A stretch of 64,000 bases of DNA, taken from positions 1 through 64,000 of the forward strand of contig NZ_JAHKSN010000021.1 in assembly GCF_018863415.1 (NCBI RefSeq). The letters are read 5' to 3'. Both the position numbers and the translations under genes were made by a program. Below the pieces are notes generated by a model, which searched no databases, was not told the origin of the DNA, and worked only from the letters and a program-made list of their open reading frames with translations. The stretch is from Deinococcus aestuarii (lineage in GTDB: Bacteria; Deinococcota; Deinococci; Deinococcales; Deinococcaceae). Below, one piece after another: positions 10,301 to 17,506 of this stretch (positions within the stretch are counted from its first letter, which is position 1; every line of letters starts with the position of its first letter).

Positions 10301-10502
10301 GCCCCTGCAGGCGGCCGCGCAGTTCCGCGGCGGCCGCCTCGGTAAAGGTCACGGCGACGAGCTCCTCGGCCCGCAGCCCCCCGCCCAGCAGCCCGAGCAG
10401 GCGCCGGGTCAGCACGAAGGTCTTGCCGCTGCCGGCCCCGGCGGCGATCGCGATGCTGCCCCGGTACTCGCTGATCCAGGCCTGTTCGCGGGTGAGGGTC
10501 AC
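7302..10502 (-). CDS. AddA/RecB-like UvrD-family helicase-nuclease with Fe-S type cysteines
   Basis: A 1066-residue superfamily 1 helicase: Walker A AAGAGSGKT (20-28), DEFQDTSPLQW, VGDEKQSIYAFRGAD, RSFRSHRGLVEVVNTF, MTIHGSKGLEFPVV and LYVALTRAADS appear in canonical order. The C terminus has a RecB-type nuclease core (GVIDAHYGDWIVDFKTDR). Flanking cysteines (CPRAFSF before it, CRFCAFRQVC at the end) are spaced like the Fe-S staple of AddB/AdnA nucleases. Its start overlaps the end of the AddB-like gene by 4 bp. AddAB-type complexes unwind and resect linear DNA ends and degrade phage DNA. D. radiodurans is known to lack RecBCD/AddAB, so this pair is accessory. Domain calls are firm; a defence role follows from location. 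Confidence 0.9.
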   Translation of the reverse strand: MTLTREQAWISEYRGSIAIAAGAGSGKTFVLTRRLLGLLGGGLRAEELVAVTFTEAAAAELRGRLQGLLDEEAHRHGQPVVVAAARALPLAQISTIHALCARIIRDHPVESGAGLRFRVLDEAEAAVWLDHTLPDLLGEIEVEAFGHLPAAVAQGAVTLMLRDPQRAEDALRVSLSAYEENKAGLEARLAQRAAEVEGVWDRCLQVLAAHVCPVPDDPLEQARRAALGAAAVTGSPATRQAAMHAALAGVRSNAGNAKAWGAAKDPVLRAVNRLRELAAPDGALEGELWQLQAVPVLEGLYRRVEARLDALKAEQEVLTFADLERLAARALSFLHVREHYTERWRALFVDEFQDTSPLQWQILNALSAGGANLTVVGDEKQSIYAFRGADVRLFRAAREQIVQSGGESRALSRSFRSHRGLVEVVNTFFRAFMPGPAGPTSTAATFTPLTAHREEPPTPGPACEIHVVGGPEAQPLLRSAEANLIAHRIQSLMGEGRVVVGGGTPRPLRYRDIAVLLRARTHLGTYEGALFHAGIPYTVQGGRGLLRRPEVRDLTQLLLFLARPGHDLALAAVLRSPLVGWSDEELLEAAGHRAGAQSLWSALQGAGRVPSLLARLLEARDSRGASALLTRALEESGHAAVMASLPDGARRLANLDAFLALLHAWAARGQGTVQAAAQALEDALRLDLPIPEAQLASDDAVQVMTIHGSKGLEFPVVIVPDLLAQGRADSAPLLMDAERGLALRVPGLKPEQQPEPHRRLQDLQAERRAAEHERILYVALTRAADSLILTVTARAGQLAEAQRLAGLFPEADVARFAYAPGQIPRPAPQPRRRGGAVHAGVAASGVALPETLPVTSIGVYLNCPRAFSFRYVTGRPPFTHLWEPETQVREGGVSGALVGSAVHQAIELDLTEAQVLAHFAHLSLAQRQEVAALSGKLRGPAYAALAGSVPQREVPITHTLDGLVFEGVIDAHYGDWIVDFKTDRQVHPAHHAPQLALYLEATGASRASLAYLRHDLLHDLSAQDLEHARNETRRMTAGVQAHDFAPTPSAERCRFCAFRQVCDAAQ

Positions 10503-13204
10503 GCCGGTTCCCCGCTGCGGAAGGTTTGAAAACGGCAGAGGGCCTGAACGTCGCAGAACTGGCAGGCCTGGGCCTCAGGGTCCGGCTTCGCGCGAAAGTC
10601 ACCCGCCAGCAGGTCGGCCCGCATGCCGCGCAGGAAGACCTGAACCTCCTCCCGGGCGGCCGACCAGGACGTCTTGGGGCTGGGTTGCCCCGGCCCCGTG
10701 GCGTGCAGCACCTTGGCCCTCCTGAGGCTGAAGTACCGGCCCACGGCCGCTCCCGTAAGTTCGAGGTACACGGGCAGCTGGACCTCGGTGTTCAGCCGCC
10801 CGCCCTGGTCCCGCACGCGGCCGATGTGGCTGCTCAGCTTGTAGTCGGTGACGATGCGCTGCCCGGTCGCCGCGAGGTCCACCCGGTCGGCGTACCCTCG
10901 AAAGGCCCAGGGCTGGCCCTCGACGGACACGTGCCCTTCCAACTCCTGTTCGAGCGCCTCCACCCGGTGGCCCGCCGGCAGGAAGTCGGGCGCGCGCACG
11001 GCTCCCTGAAGCAGGGCGACGTGGTCCCCGCGCTCCACGTGCCACATCGGCCCGAGGTCAACCTCCCCGCGCCCGACGAGTTCCGCGGCCGCCTCATCGA
11101 GGGCAGAGGGGACCCGCCGGGCCAGATCGTCCGGGCTCGGTGCCGGCTCCCCCACAAAGGGCCGAAGCAGCTTCTCGAGCGCGAGGTGGTAGAGGCTGCC
11201 GCGCCCCAGCGGGTCCAGGCCACGGTGTGGTTGTGCCGGGGGCCCGAGGCGCATCACCTTGTCCACGAACCAGCGGTACCGGCAGGCGCCGAACGCGTGA
11301 AGTTGGCTCGCGCTCCACGTCCACGTGTCGGGGTTCACGACGCCCGGGAAGCGGGGCCCCTGGTCCACGCCGTGCTCCCGCACCTCCTCGAGGCGGGCCG
11401 CCGACGTGACGCGGTCGTCGTTCAGGGTGCCGGTCCTGGCCCGCAGGATACGCTCCTCCTGAGTGGTTCCCGCGTACACTTCCGCCGGCAGTTCGCCAAC
11501 GGGGAAGGCCTGCAGGAAGGGGCTGGGGGACGCGAGCTTGCCACCGCCGACGACTTCCGGCCGGGTCAGGGTCAGGCGGTCCCGGGCACACGCCAGGGCG
11601 TGGAAGAACAGGGCCTGCTCAATGGCCTGCGACTCGATGCCGCCGGGCAGGTAGACGCCCGTCTGCGACCAGAAGGCCCGCAAGTGTGCGTCGAGGAGCG
11701 GCGGGTCTCCCACCGGCTGGGGAAAGAGCCCCTCGCTCAGGCCCAGGACCCACACCGCCTCGAAGGAGCGCCCCAGGGTACCGAGCGGCGTGGCGACCCG
11801 CACGCCACCCCGGCCGGGCACGACGGCGACGCGGGCCTCGGCCAGCGCGGCCTGGAGTGCCCCGAGGAACTGGGCCCGGGGAAGCACGGGCAGGAGCGCC
11901 AGGGGCTGCAGCGCCTGTTGCAGGGCGGCCAGGGCGGTGCCGAGGTGGGGGTCGCGGCGCTGCCTGCCCAGCACCCCGAGGGTCTGCAGGGCCCGCGTCA
12001 CGCCCTGAAGGTACGCCAGGCCGCTGCCCTGCTCTGGCCAGGCCAGCCCCGAGGTCTCGGCCCGGTCGCCCCAGGCCTGCAATCCCCTCGGGGTCCGGCG
12101 ACCCATGGCCCGCCTCGCCTCCTCCGCGTCGAAGGGCAGGTGGACCAGGGGATGGGTCAGCACCTGAACCGTGAGCGGGAAGGCCCAGTCGCCCAGCCCT
12201 GCGGCCACCCAGGCGTGCAGGAAGCTCCCCAGCGGCGTGGACAGGAGGGGTTGACGCGCCTGGCTGAGCAGTGGAACGCCGTACCGCTCCGCAGTTTCCA
12301 GCAGCGGCGGCAGATACGCGGCCTCGTCGCGCACAACGATGGCGAGGTCGTGCCAGGGCAGCCCGCCCTCCTGGTGGGCCCGCTTGACCTGGCGCAGCAC
12401 TTCCCGGGTCTCCTCGACGACGCCAGGCAGCGCGAGGACCGGCACGTCCGGAGCGCGCACCCCGGTCCCGGGCAGGGCGGCTCGGGCGGCCTGGTCGCCC
12501 ACCCGGGAGAGCCGCGGGTCCCGGTCGTGGCCGGTGCCGGGACCGTCCACCTCGGTCCACCCACGTCCGCGCAGGGCCGCCGCCGTGCGGCGCGCTTCCG
12601 AGAGTTCGCCCACTCCGGTGGCCGGCAAAAAGGCCGCGCTGCCCGCCGCCGCCAGGCGGTCCAGGTAGGCGGTCTGGGCCGCGTCGAGGTACGCGAAGCC
12701 GGCCAGGGTCACGGCCTGTGGCTCCAGCGCGATCCGGGAGGCGAAGAATTCGGGCACCGCCGCGTCGTACCTCTCGTCCCGCAACAGTTCGAGGACCCAG
12801 CCCCGGTGGAGCCGGACGAGGTCGCGTTCACGCGGGCTCCGGCCGCCCGGCAACCGGGCGGCGTCGGCGCGCAACAGGGCCCGGATGACCTGGTGCAGCG
12901 CGGCGACCGTGCCCGGACGGTCCAGAATCGGCCCGAAGTACTCGAGGTCCAGCCGCGTGAGCAGCTCGCGCAGGCGAAGCTCCCGCTCGGCGGGGGAGAG
13001 GGGGGACCACCCGGCCCGCGCGAGGTGGCGCCGGGCGTGCTGCGCGAAGGTGATGGTGGGCAGCGCCCGCCGCGTCAGCTGCCGCAGGGAACGGCCCGCG
13101 GCAAGGTTGGGCACGAGCGTCAGGGAGGGCCGCGCCGTGAGGTGTTCCCGGGCGAGGTGCCGCAGCAGATTGGGGGACGGGTGGGTGATCAGCGTGCGGG
13201 TCAT
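10499..13204 (-). CDS. AddB-like PD-(D/E)XK nuclease, partner of the AddA-like helicase
   Basis: A 901-residue protein with the AddB layout: a long helicase-like region without a recognisable Walker A near the N terminus, then a C-terminal RecB nuclease (RGYADRVDL followed by IVTDYK). It has one upstream cysteine (FGACRYRWF) and a terminal CQFCDVQALC that together resemble the four-Cys Fe-S cluster of AddB. Motor activity is therefore probably lost in this subunit, with AddA supplying unwinding. ATG 13204 is preceded on the - strand by GACGAGG; a longer frame to 13300 is rejected because it would fill the divergent promoter region. It overlaps the AddA-like gene by 4 bp. Confidence 0.85.
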   Translation of the reverse strand: MTRTLITHPSPNLLRHLAREHLTARPSLTLVPNLAAGRSLRQLTRRALPTITFAQHARRHLARAGWSPLSPAERELRLRELLTRLDLEYFGPILDRPGTVAALHQVIRALLRADAARLPGGRSPRERDLVRLHRGWVLELLRDERYDAAVPEFFASRIALEPQAVTLAGFAYLDAAQTAYLDRLAAAGSAAFLPATGVGELSEARRTAAALRGRGWTEVDGPGTGHDRDPRLSRVGDQAARAALPGTGVRAPDVPVLALPGVVEETREVLRQVKRAHQEGGLPWHDLAIVVRDEAAYLPPLLETAERYGVPLLSQARQPLLSTPLGSFLHAWVAAGLGDWAFPLTVQVLTHPLVHLPFDAEEARRAMGRRTPRGLQAWGDRAETSGLAWPEQGSGLAYLQGVTRALQTLGVLGRQRRDPHLGTALAALQQALQPLALLPVLPRAQFLGALQAALAEARVAVVPGRGGVRVATPLGTLGRSFEAVWVLGLSEGLFPQPVGDPPLLDAHLRAFWSQTGVYLPGGIESQAIEQALFFHALACARDRLTLTRPEVVGGGKLASPSPFLQAFPVGELPAEVYAGTTQEERILRARTGTLNDDRVTSAARLEEVREHGVDQGPRFPGVVNPDTWTWSASQLHAFGACRYRWFVDKVMRLGPPAQPHRGLDPLGRGSLYHLALEKLLRPFVGEPAPSPDDLARRVPSALDEAAAELVGRGEVDLGPMWHVERGDHVALLQGAVRAPDFLPAGHRVEALEQELEGHVSVEGQPWAFRGYADRVDLAATGQRIVTDYKLSSHIGRVRDQGGRLNTEVQLPVYLELTGAAVGRYFSLRRAKVLHATGPGQPSPKTSWSAAREEVQVFLRGMRADLLAGDFRAKPDPEAQACQFCDVQALCRFQTFRSGEPA

Positions 13205-13320
13205 GAAACCTCGTCGGGACGGAGGGCGGAGGGCAGGTGAGCGCAACGTAGCACCGCCGCGCGACAGCAGGTGACGCAGGTGAGGTCCCGCGGCCGCCAC
13301 GTCTCCGTTACTCTGACCGC
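13205..13320. promoter_or_regulatory. Divergent promoter region between the AddB-like and BREX-side operons
   Basis: These 116 bp separate two start codons facing away from each other, so both operons must be transcribed from here. I see no consensus -35/-10 pair strong enough to place; the WYL regulator at the end of the - strand operon is the obvious candidate to bind here. Confidence 0.5.
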
Positions 13321-14136
13321 ATGTTCACCACCGAGTCCGTCTGCGCCGCGCTGCGGCAGGAGGGCTACCTCCCCGGCCCCGCCGAGGGCGGGGCCCTGAC
13401 CTTCAGGTACTACGGTCAAGACGGGCAGTTCCGGGTCAAGCGGGTGGGCGGCGTGTCCATCGGCGAGCTGGAGTGCCGGTTGCCCCGCCCCGCGCCCACC
13501 CCTGCGCTGACCCAGTCCTTTGAAACCGCGCATCCGCTCTCCCGGCTCTCCGGCGTGGACGGGCAGGCCGTCCTGACCCTGGAAACCCTGCTGACCGAAC
13601 ACGACGTCCCCGGGCAGGTGCGGCTGATGCTGAGGCTGCTCGACGCGTATGCGGCGGACGTCGTCTTCGGTGGGTGGACGGCGGAGCCGCAGGTGGAGAC
13701 GCCTCGGTCCCAGGAGCCCTTGGCCCCTTCCCCGGTGGTGGAGCCGGCGCAGGTGGGGGCGCCGCCGGTGGCCGCCGGCGCCTCTCCTGAGGAAGTCGGG
13801 CCGCCCGCCCAGACGACCGGCGAGCCTGCCCAGATTCCCACGGGCTGGGAAGCGCTTTGGCCCCTGATGAGTGCCCGGTATCACCCGCTGGCCCGCGCGC
13901 TGGCCGACCTTCAGGTTCCGGCTCCTGACGAGGTGCAGATGGACATGATGCAGGGCCGCCAGGTGCGGGGCACGGCCATCATGATGTGGGGCGCGCCGCC
14001 GAACGCCGTGGTCGTGTGCGAGCCGGGTCAGCCGGTGCCGCAGGGCTACCAGGGCAGCACCTGGCTCAAGCACCTGACGGTGGAGCGGGTGGCGCAGGAG
14101 ACGCGGGCGCACCTGCAGGCGGCAGGGCGGCTGTGA
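13321..14136 (+). CDS. Unknown 271-aa two-domain protein
   Basis: I do not recognise the family. There are two plausible folded parts: residues ~1-110 (beta-rich, with FRYYGQDGQFRVKRVGG) and ~180-271. They are joined by a Pro/Ala/Glu-rich linker (~115-178) that looks disordered. No catalytic motif, signal peptide or membrane segment is visible. Its stop overlaps the GTG start of the RelE-UvrD helicase by 4 bp, so the two are translationally coupled. It may be the antitoxin-like or accessory partner of that protein. Confidence 0.7.
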   Translation: MFTTESVCAALRQEGYLPGPAEGGALTFRYYGQDGQFRVKRVGGVSIGELECRLPRPAPTPALTQSFETAHPLSRLSGVDGQAVLTLETLLTEHDVPGQVRLMLRLLDAYAADVVFGGWTAEPQVETPRSQEPLAPSPVVEPAQVGAPPVAAGASPEEVGPPAQTTGEPAQIPTGWEALWPLMSARYHPLARALADLQVPAPDEVQMDMMQGRQVRGTAIMMWGAPPNAVVVCEPGQPVPQGYQGSTWLKHLTVERVAQETRAHLQAAGRL

Positions 14137-16187
14137 CCCGCCTTGTGCTGGCCCAGCCGTTCGTGCGGCGGCTCGGGCAGCTCCCGAATCAGGACCAGAA
14201 GCTCGTGCGGGACGCGGTGATGCAGCTCTACCTCGACGTGCAGATGGGGGAGCGGCCCCGGCACGGGTTGCGCTGGCACGGCCTGGACAGCCCGAACCTG
14301 TACAGCATCTCCCCGAACATGGACTACCGCGTCATCCTCTACCACCAGGGAGAGGACTACGTGGTGCTGTACGCCGATCACCACGACCGGGCCTACGACT
14401 GGGCCCGGCGGCGGCGGCTGGAAGTTCACCCGCACACCGGGGCGATGCAGGTCGCCGTGACCGAGGAGCGCACCGAGGTGATCACGCAGGTCGTCACCGA
14501 GGAGCGGCCCTTCGGGAGCTACGACGCGGCGTACCTGCTGCAACTGGGCGTGCCCGAGCGGCTCGTCCAGACGGTGCGGCACGCGAGTGAGCGCAACGCC
14601 CACGAGCTGCTGGAACTGCTGCCCGAGGAGGTGGCCGAACGCCTGCTGGGGCTGCTGGCCGGGGACCTCGTCACGCCCCCGGCCCCCGCCGCGGGAGACC
14701 CCTTCCTGCATCCGGACGCCCGCTCGCTCTTCGTGGTGGCCGAGGACGAGTCCGCCCTCGAGCGGGCGTTGAGCGGCTCGTGGCAGGAGTGGACCGTCTT
14801 CCTGCATCCGTCGCAGCGCAGCGTGGTGGAGCGCTCCTTCCGGGGGGCCACCCGACTCACTGGCGGCGCCGGAACGGGCAAGACCGTCGTCGCCCTGCAC
14901 CGCGCGGCCCGCCTCGCGGAGGCAGGCGGGCGGGTGCTCCTCACCACCTACTCGCGGACGCTGGTCATCCGGCTGGAGGAACTGCTCGGCGCCCTGGCCC
15001 TCTCCCCAGGGGCGCGGCAGAACATCACGGTGGTCACCGTGCACGCCCTGGCCCGCCAGTTGGAGGCGGAGCTCGGCCTGCCGCCCCGGCAGCCGGAGGA
15101 CAGCCCTGCGGCCCTCAGGGCGCGCTTCGAGCTGGCGGCGCGCCGGACAGGAAGCGGCCTGTCCCCCGAGTTCCTGCTGGCCGAGTGGCGGGGCGTGATC
15201 GAGGCGCAGGGACTGCGCACCTGGGAGGAGTACCGGGACGCCCGGCGTACCGGCCGGGGCACCCCGCTCGGTGTGAGAGGCCGGCAGGAGGTCTGGCAGG
15301 TCGCCCAGGAGATGCGGGCGGCGCTGGCTGCCGACGGGAAATTCACGTGGCGCACCCTGTGCGACGCGGTGACGGCGGGCCTGGCCGGCAGGGCGCCCCT
15401 CTTCGACCACGTGATCGCGGACGAGGCCCAGGACCTCGGGCCCAGCGAGGTGCGCTTCTTGCTGGCGCTGACGGGGGGCGCGGCCGACCACCTGCTGCTG
15501 GCGATGGACGAGGGCCAGCGCATCTACCAACGGGCCTTTTCCATGCGGGCCCTGGGCCTGAACTTTCAGGGTCGCAGCACGCGGCTCAAGCTCAATTACC
15601 GCACCTCGCGGCAGATCCGGGAACTGGCCGACCGGGTGTTGCCCGGCACCCTGCGGGACGCCGACGAAGCGGTGGAGCGGCGCCTGACCCTCTCGCGGTT
15701 CCAGGGGCCGCCGCCCACGGTGCTTCACCTGCCCAACCCGGAGGCGGAGTTTGCCCACCTCGGGCGCTGGCTGGAAGAGCGCTTGGCCGGTGGGCTGAGC
15801 CCCGCCGAGATCGCCGTGTTCACGCGGCACGACCCGGTGACGACCGCCGCGCGGGTGCAGGCCATCACCGGCCACGCGGCGGCCGTGGTGGGGCAGGGTG
15901 ACGAGGCCACCGATCCCCGCAAGATCAGCGTCTCGACCATGCACCGCGCCAAGGGCCTGGAATTCCGGGCCGTGGCGGTCGTGGGGCTGAACGACGAAGC
16001 CCTGCCCTCGGCGCAGCGGCTTGCGGAACTCACCGACCCTGGGGACCAGGAGGACTTCATCGCCCAGGAGCGGCACCTGCTGTACGTGGCGGCCACCCGG
16101 GCCCGGGACTGGCTGCTGTTGACCTACTCCGGCGAGGCCAGCCGGTTCCTGAGGGCGCTGTTGACGGCAGGGCATGACGCGGCCTGA
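14133..16187 (+). CDS. UvrD/Rep-type helicase with an N-terminal RelE/ParE-like domain
   Basis: A 684-residue protein. Residues ~1-95 look like a RelE/ParE toxin fold (FVRRLGQLP, then LYSISPNMDYRVILYHQ, YADHHDRAYDWARRRR). A superfamily 1A helicase follows: GGAGTGKT at ~244-251, ADEAQDLGPSEVRFL at ~428, DEGQRIYQRAFSM, NYRTSRQIREL, STMHRAKGLEF and LYVAATRARDWL. GTG 14133 is chosen because it overlaps the upstream stop and restores the toxin-like domain's N terminus. About 140 bp separate it from brxA, so it may be a separate transcript upstream of the BREX core. The RelE-like part might be a sensor or an RNase; whether its catalytic residues are functional cannot be judged by eye. Confidence 0.85.
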   Translation: MTRLVLAQPFVRRLGQLPNQDQKLVRDAVMQLYLDVQMGERPRHGLRWHGLDSPNLYSISPNMDYRVILYHQGEDYVVLYADHHDRAYDWARRRRLEVHPHTGAMQVAVTEERTEVITQVVTEERPFGSYDAAYLLQLGVPERLVQTVRHASERNAHELLELLPEEVAERLLGLLAGDLVTPPAPAAGDPFLHPDARSLFVVAEDESALERALSGSWQEWTVFLHPSQRSVVERSFRGATRLTGGAGTGKTVVALHRAARLAEAGGRVLLTTYSRTLVIRLEELLGALALSPGARQNITVVTVHALARQLEAELGLPPRQPEDSPAALRARFELAARRTGSGLSPEFLLAEWRGVIEAQGLRTWEEYRDARRTGRGTPLGVRGRQEVWQVAQEMRAALAADGKFTWRTLCDAVTAGLAGRAPLFDHVIADEAQDLGPSEVRFLLALTGGAADHLLLAMDEGQRIYQRAFSMRALGLNFQGRSTRLKLNYRTSRQIRELADRVLPGTLRDADEAVERRLTLSRFQGPPPTVLHLPNPEAEFAHLGRWLEERLAGGLSPAEIAVFTRHDPVTTAARVQAITGHAAAVVGQGDEATDPRKISVSTMHRAKGLEFRAVAVVGLNDEALPSAQRLAELTDPGDQEDFIAQERHLLYVAATRARDWLLLTYSGEASRFLRALLTAGHDAA

Positions 16188-16328
16188 GGGCGGCTGCGCG
16201 CGTCAGACAGTGACGCGGGCCGGCCGCACACTGGGGGCATGGCGCTCACCGTGTTCCGTCCCGCCGCCTGGGCCCCCCGGTGGCCGGCCCGGCGACGCCC
16301 CACCTCACTATCCTGCAGGAGCATGCCC

Positions 16329-16928
16329 GTGACCCTGCCCGGCCCCACCGCGCTCACCAATGTCCAGTTCTTGCTCGCCGAGAGCACCCAGGTGGCGCAG
16401 GCGCTCCTCGACGGCGCCACCTGGGAGGACCTCCGCCTCGCGGCGCGCGAGGGCCGGCTGTTCGGCCCCGGCAAGGCCAGCAGCCAGCTCACCGTGTTGA
16501 CGGCCCTGAGGGGCCGCTTCGGAGACCTCCCCGGGGAGCTGCTGCCCGACCTCGCGCAGGGCACCCTCGAGGCGCGCCGCACCCTCGTCCTGGCGCTCGT
16601 GACCCGCCGCAAGCCCCTGCTGCGTGACTTTCTCGCGGACGTCCTGCTGCACAAGTGGCGGCGCCTCGACAGGCAGGTCACGGACGCCGATGCCCGCGCC
16701 TTTCTCACCCATCAGGCCGAGCAGCACCGGGAGGTCGCCACCTGGTCTCCCGCCACCGCGCAGAAGACACGGGGCAACCTCACCCGCTTTCTTGTAGATG
16801 CGGGTGTGCTTCGGGAACGCCGGAAGGGCGAATTCGAGATCCTGCCGCAGTACCTCGCGCCACAGGTCAGGGCGGCCGTTCAGCGCCTCGACCCGCTCCT
16901 CTTCCCGCTGCTGGAGGCCCTACAGTGA
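16329..16928 (+). CDS. brxA: BREX protein BrxA (DUF1819)
   Basis: A 199-residue protein at the first position of the BREX core, with the length and features of BrxA: LTNVQFLLAEST near the N terminus, RKPLLRDFLADVL in the middle, and a C-terminal winged-helix-like part (KTRGNLTRFLVDAGVL). BrxA proteins are small DNA-binding proteins of type 1 BREX. Start choice: AGGAG (16317-16321) is only 1 nt from ATG 16323 but 7 nt from GTG 16329, so GTG 16329 is preferred; the difference is two residues. A longer frame from 16239 adds an Arg/Pro-rich non-conserved extension and is rejected. It overlaps brxB by 4 bp. Confidence 0.85.
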   Translation: MTLPGPTALTNVQFLLAESTQVAQALLDGATWEDLRLAAREGRLFGPGKASSQLTVLTALRGRFGDLPGELLPDLAQGTLEARRTLVLALVTRRKPLLRDFLADVLLHKWRRLDRQVTDADARAFLTHQAEQHREVATWSPATAQKTRGNLTRFLVDAGVLRERRKGEFEILPQYLAPQVRAAVQRLDPLLFPLLEALQ

Positions 16929-17506
16929 GCCTGGAAGGCCGTCTGAGCGCCCTGGGCCCCGCGCTGCTTGACCCCAAGCTGCTGCGGGGCCGGGGGCTGG
17001 GCAACGAGATCGGGTTTTACATCTTCGACTACCCCCCGGAGCGGGACCCCGACGTCCAGCGGGCGCTGCCGAAGGTCGTGCAGGTCGTGGAGGCGGGGGG
17101 CATTCAGGTTCAGGTGGTCGACCTCTACCGCACCGTGCTCGGCCTGCTGGAGGAGCGGGGGTACCTGGACAAGGCCCTGGCGCTGGAGGAGGCGCGGGGC
17201 CCGGCGGCCCTGCAGGGGGCCCTCAAGCCCCTGCTGTCCCCGGGGAAGGTGGCGGACGCGGTGGCCCGGCAGGCCCAGGGGGCCGAGCTGGTGCTGCTCA
17301 CCCAGGTGGGGGCCGCGTACCCGTTGCTGCGGTCGCACAGCATCCTCAACAACCTGCACGAGCGGCTGGATCAGGTGCCGGTGGTCATGTTCTTTCCCGG
17401 CACCTATGACGGCCAGCAACTGCGGCTCTTCGGCCTGTTCAAGGACGACAACTACTACCGGGCGTTCCGCCTGCTGCCCGAGGGCTCCCAAGGAGTGAAC
17501 CCATGA
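16925..17506 (+). CDS. brxB: BREX protein BrxB (DUF1788)
   Basis: A 193-residue protein of the usual BrxB length. The family signature is seen in NEIGFYIFDYPPE near residue 30 and in VPVVMFFPGTYDGQQLRLFGL near the C terminus, followed by DNYYRAF. The function of BrxB is not biochemically settled, but it is required in type 1 BREX. The GTG start overlaps the brxA stop (GTGA) and the stop overlaps brxC (ATGA), so the three are translationally coupled. Confidence 0.9.
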   Translation: MSLEGRLSALGPALLDPKLLRGRGLGNEIGFYIFDYPPERDPDVQRALPKVVQVVEAGGIQVQVVDLYRTVLGLLEERGYLDKALALEEARGPAALQGALKPLLSPGKVADAVARQAQGAELVLLTQVGAAYPLLRSHSILNNLHERLDQVPVVMFFPGTYDGQQLRLFGLFKDDNYYRAFRLLPEGSQGVNP

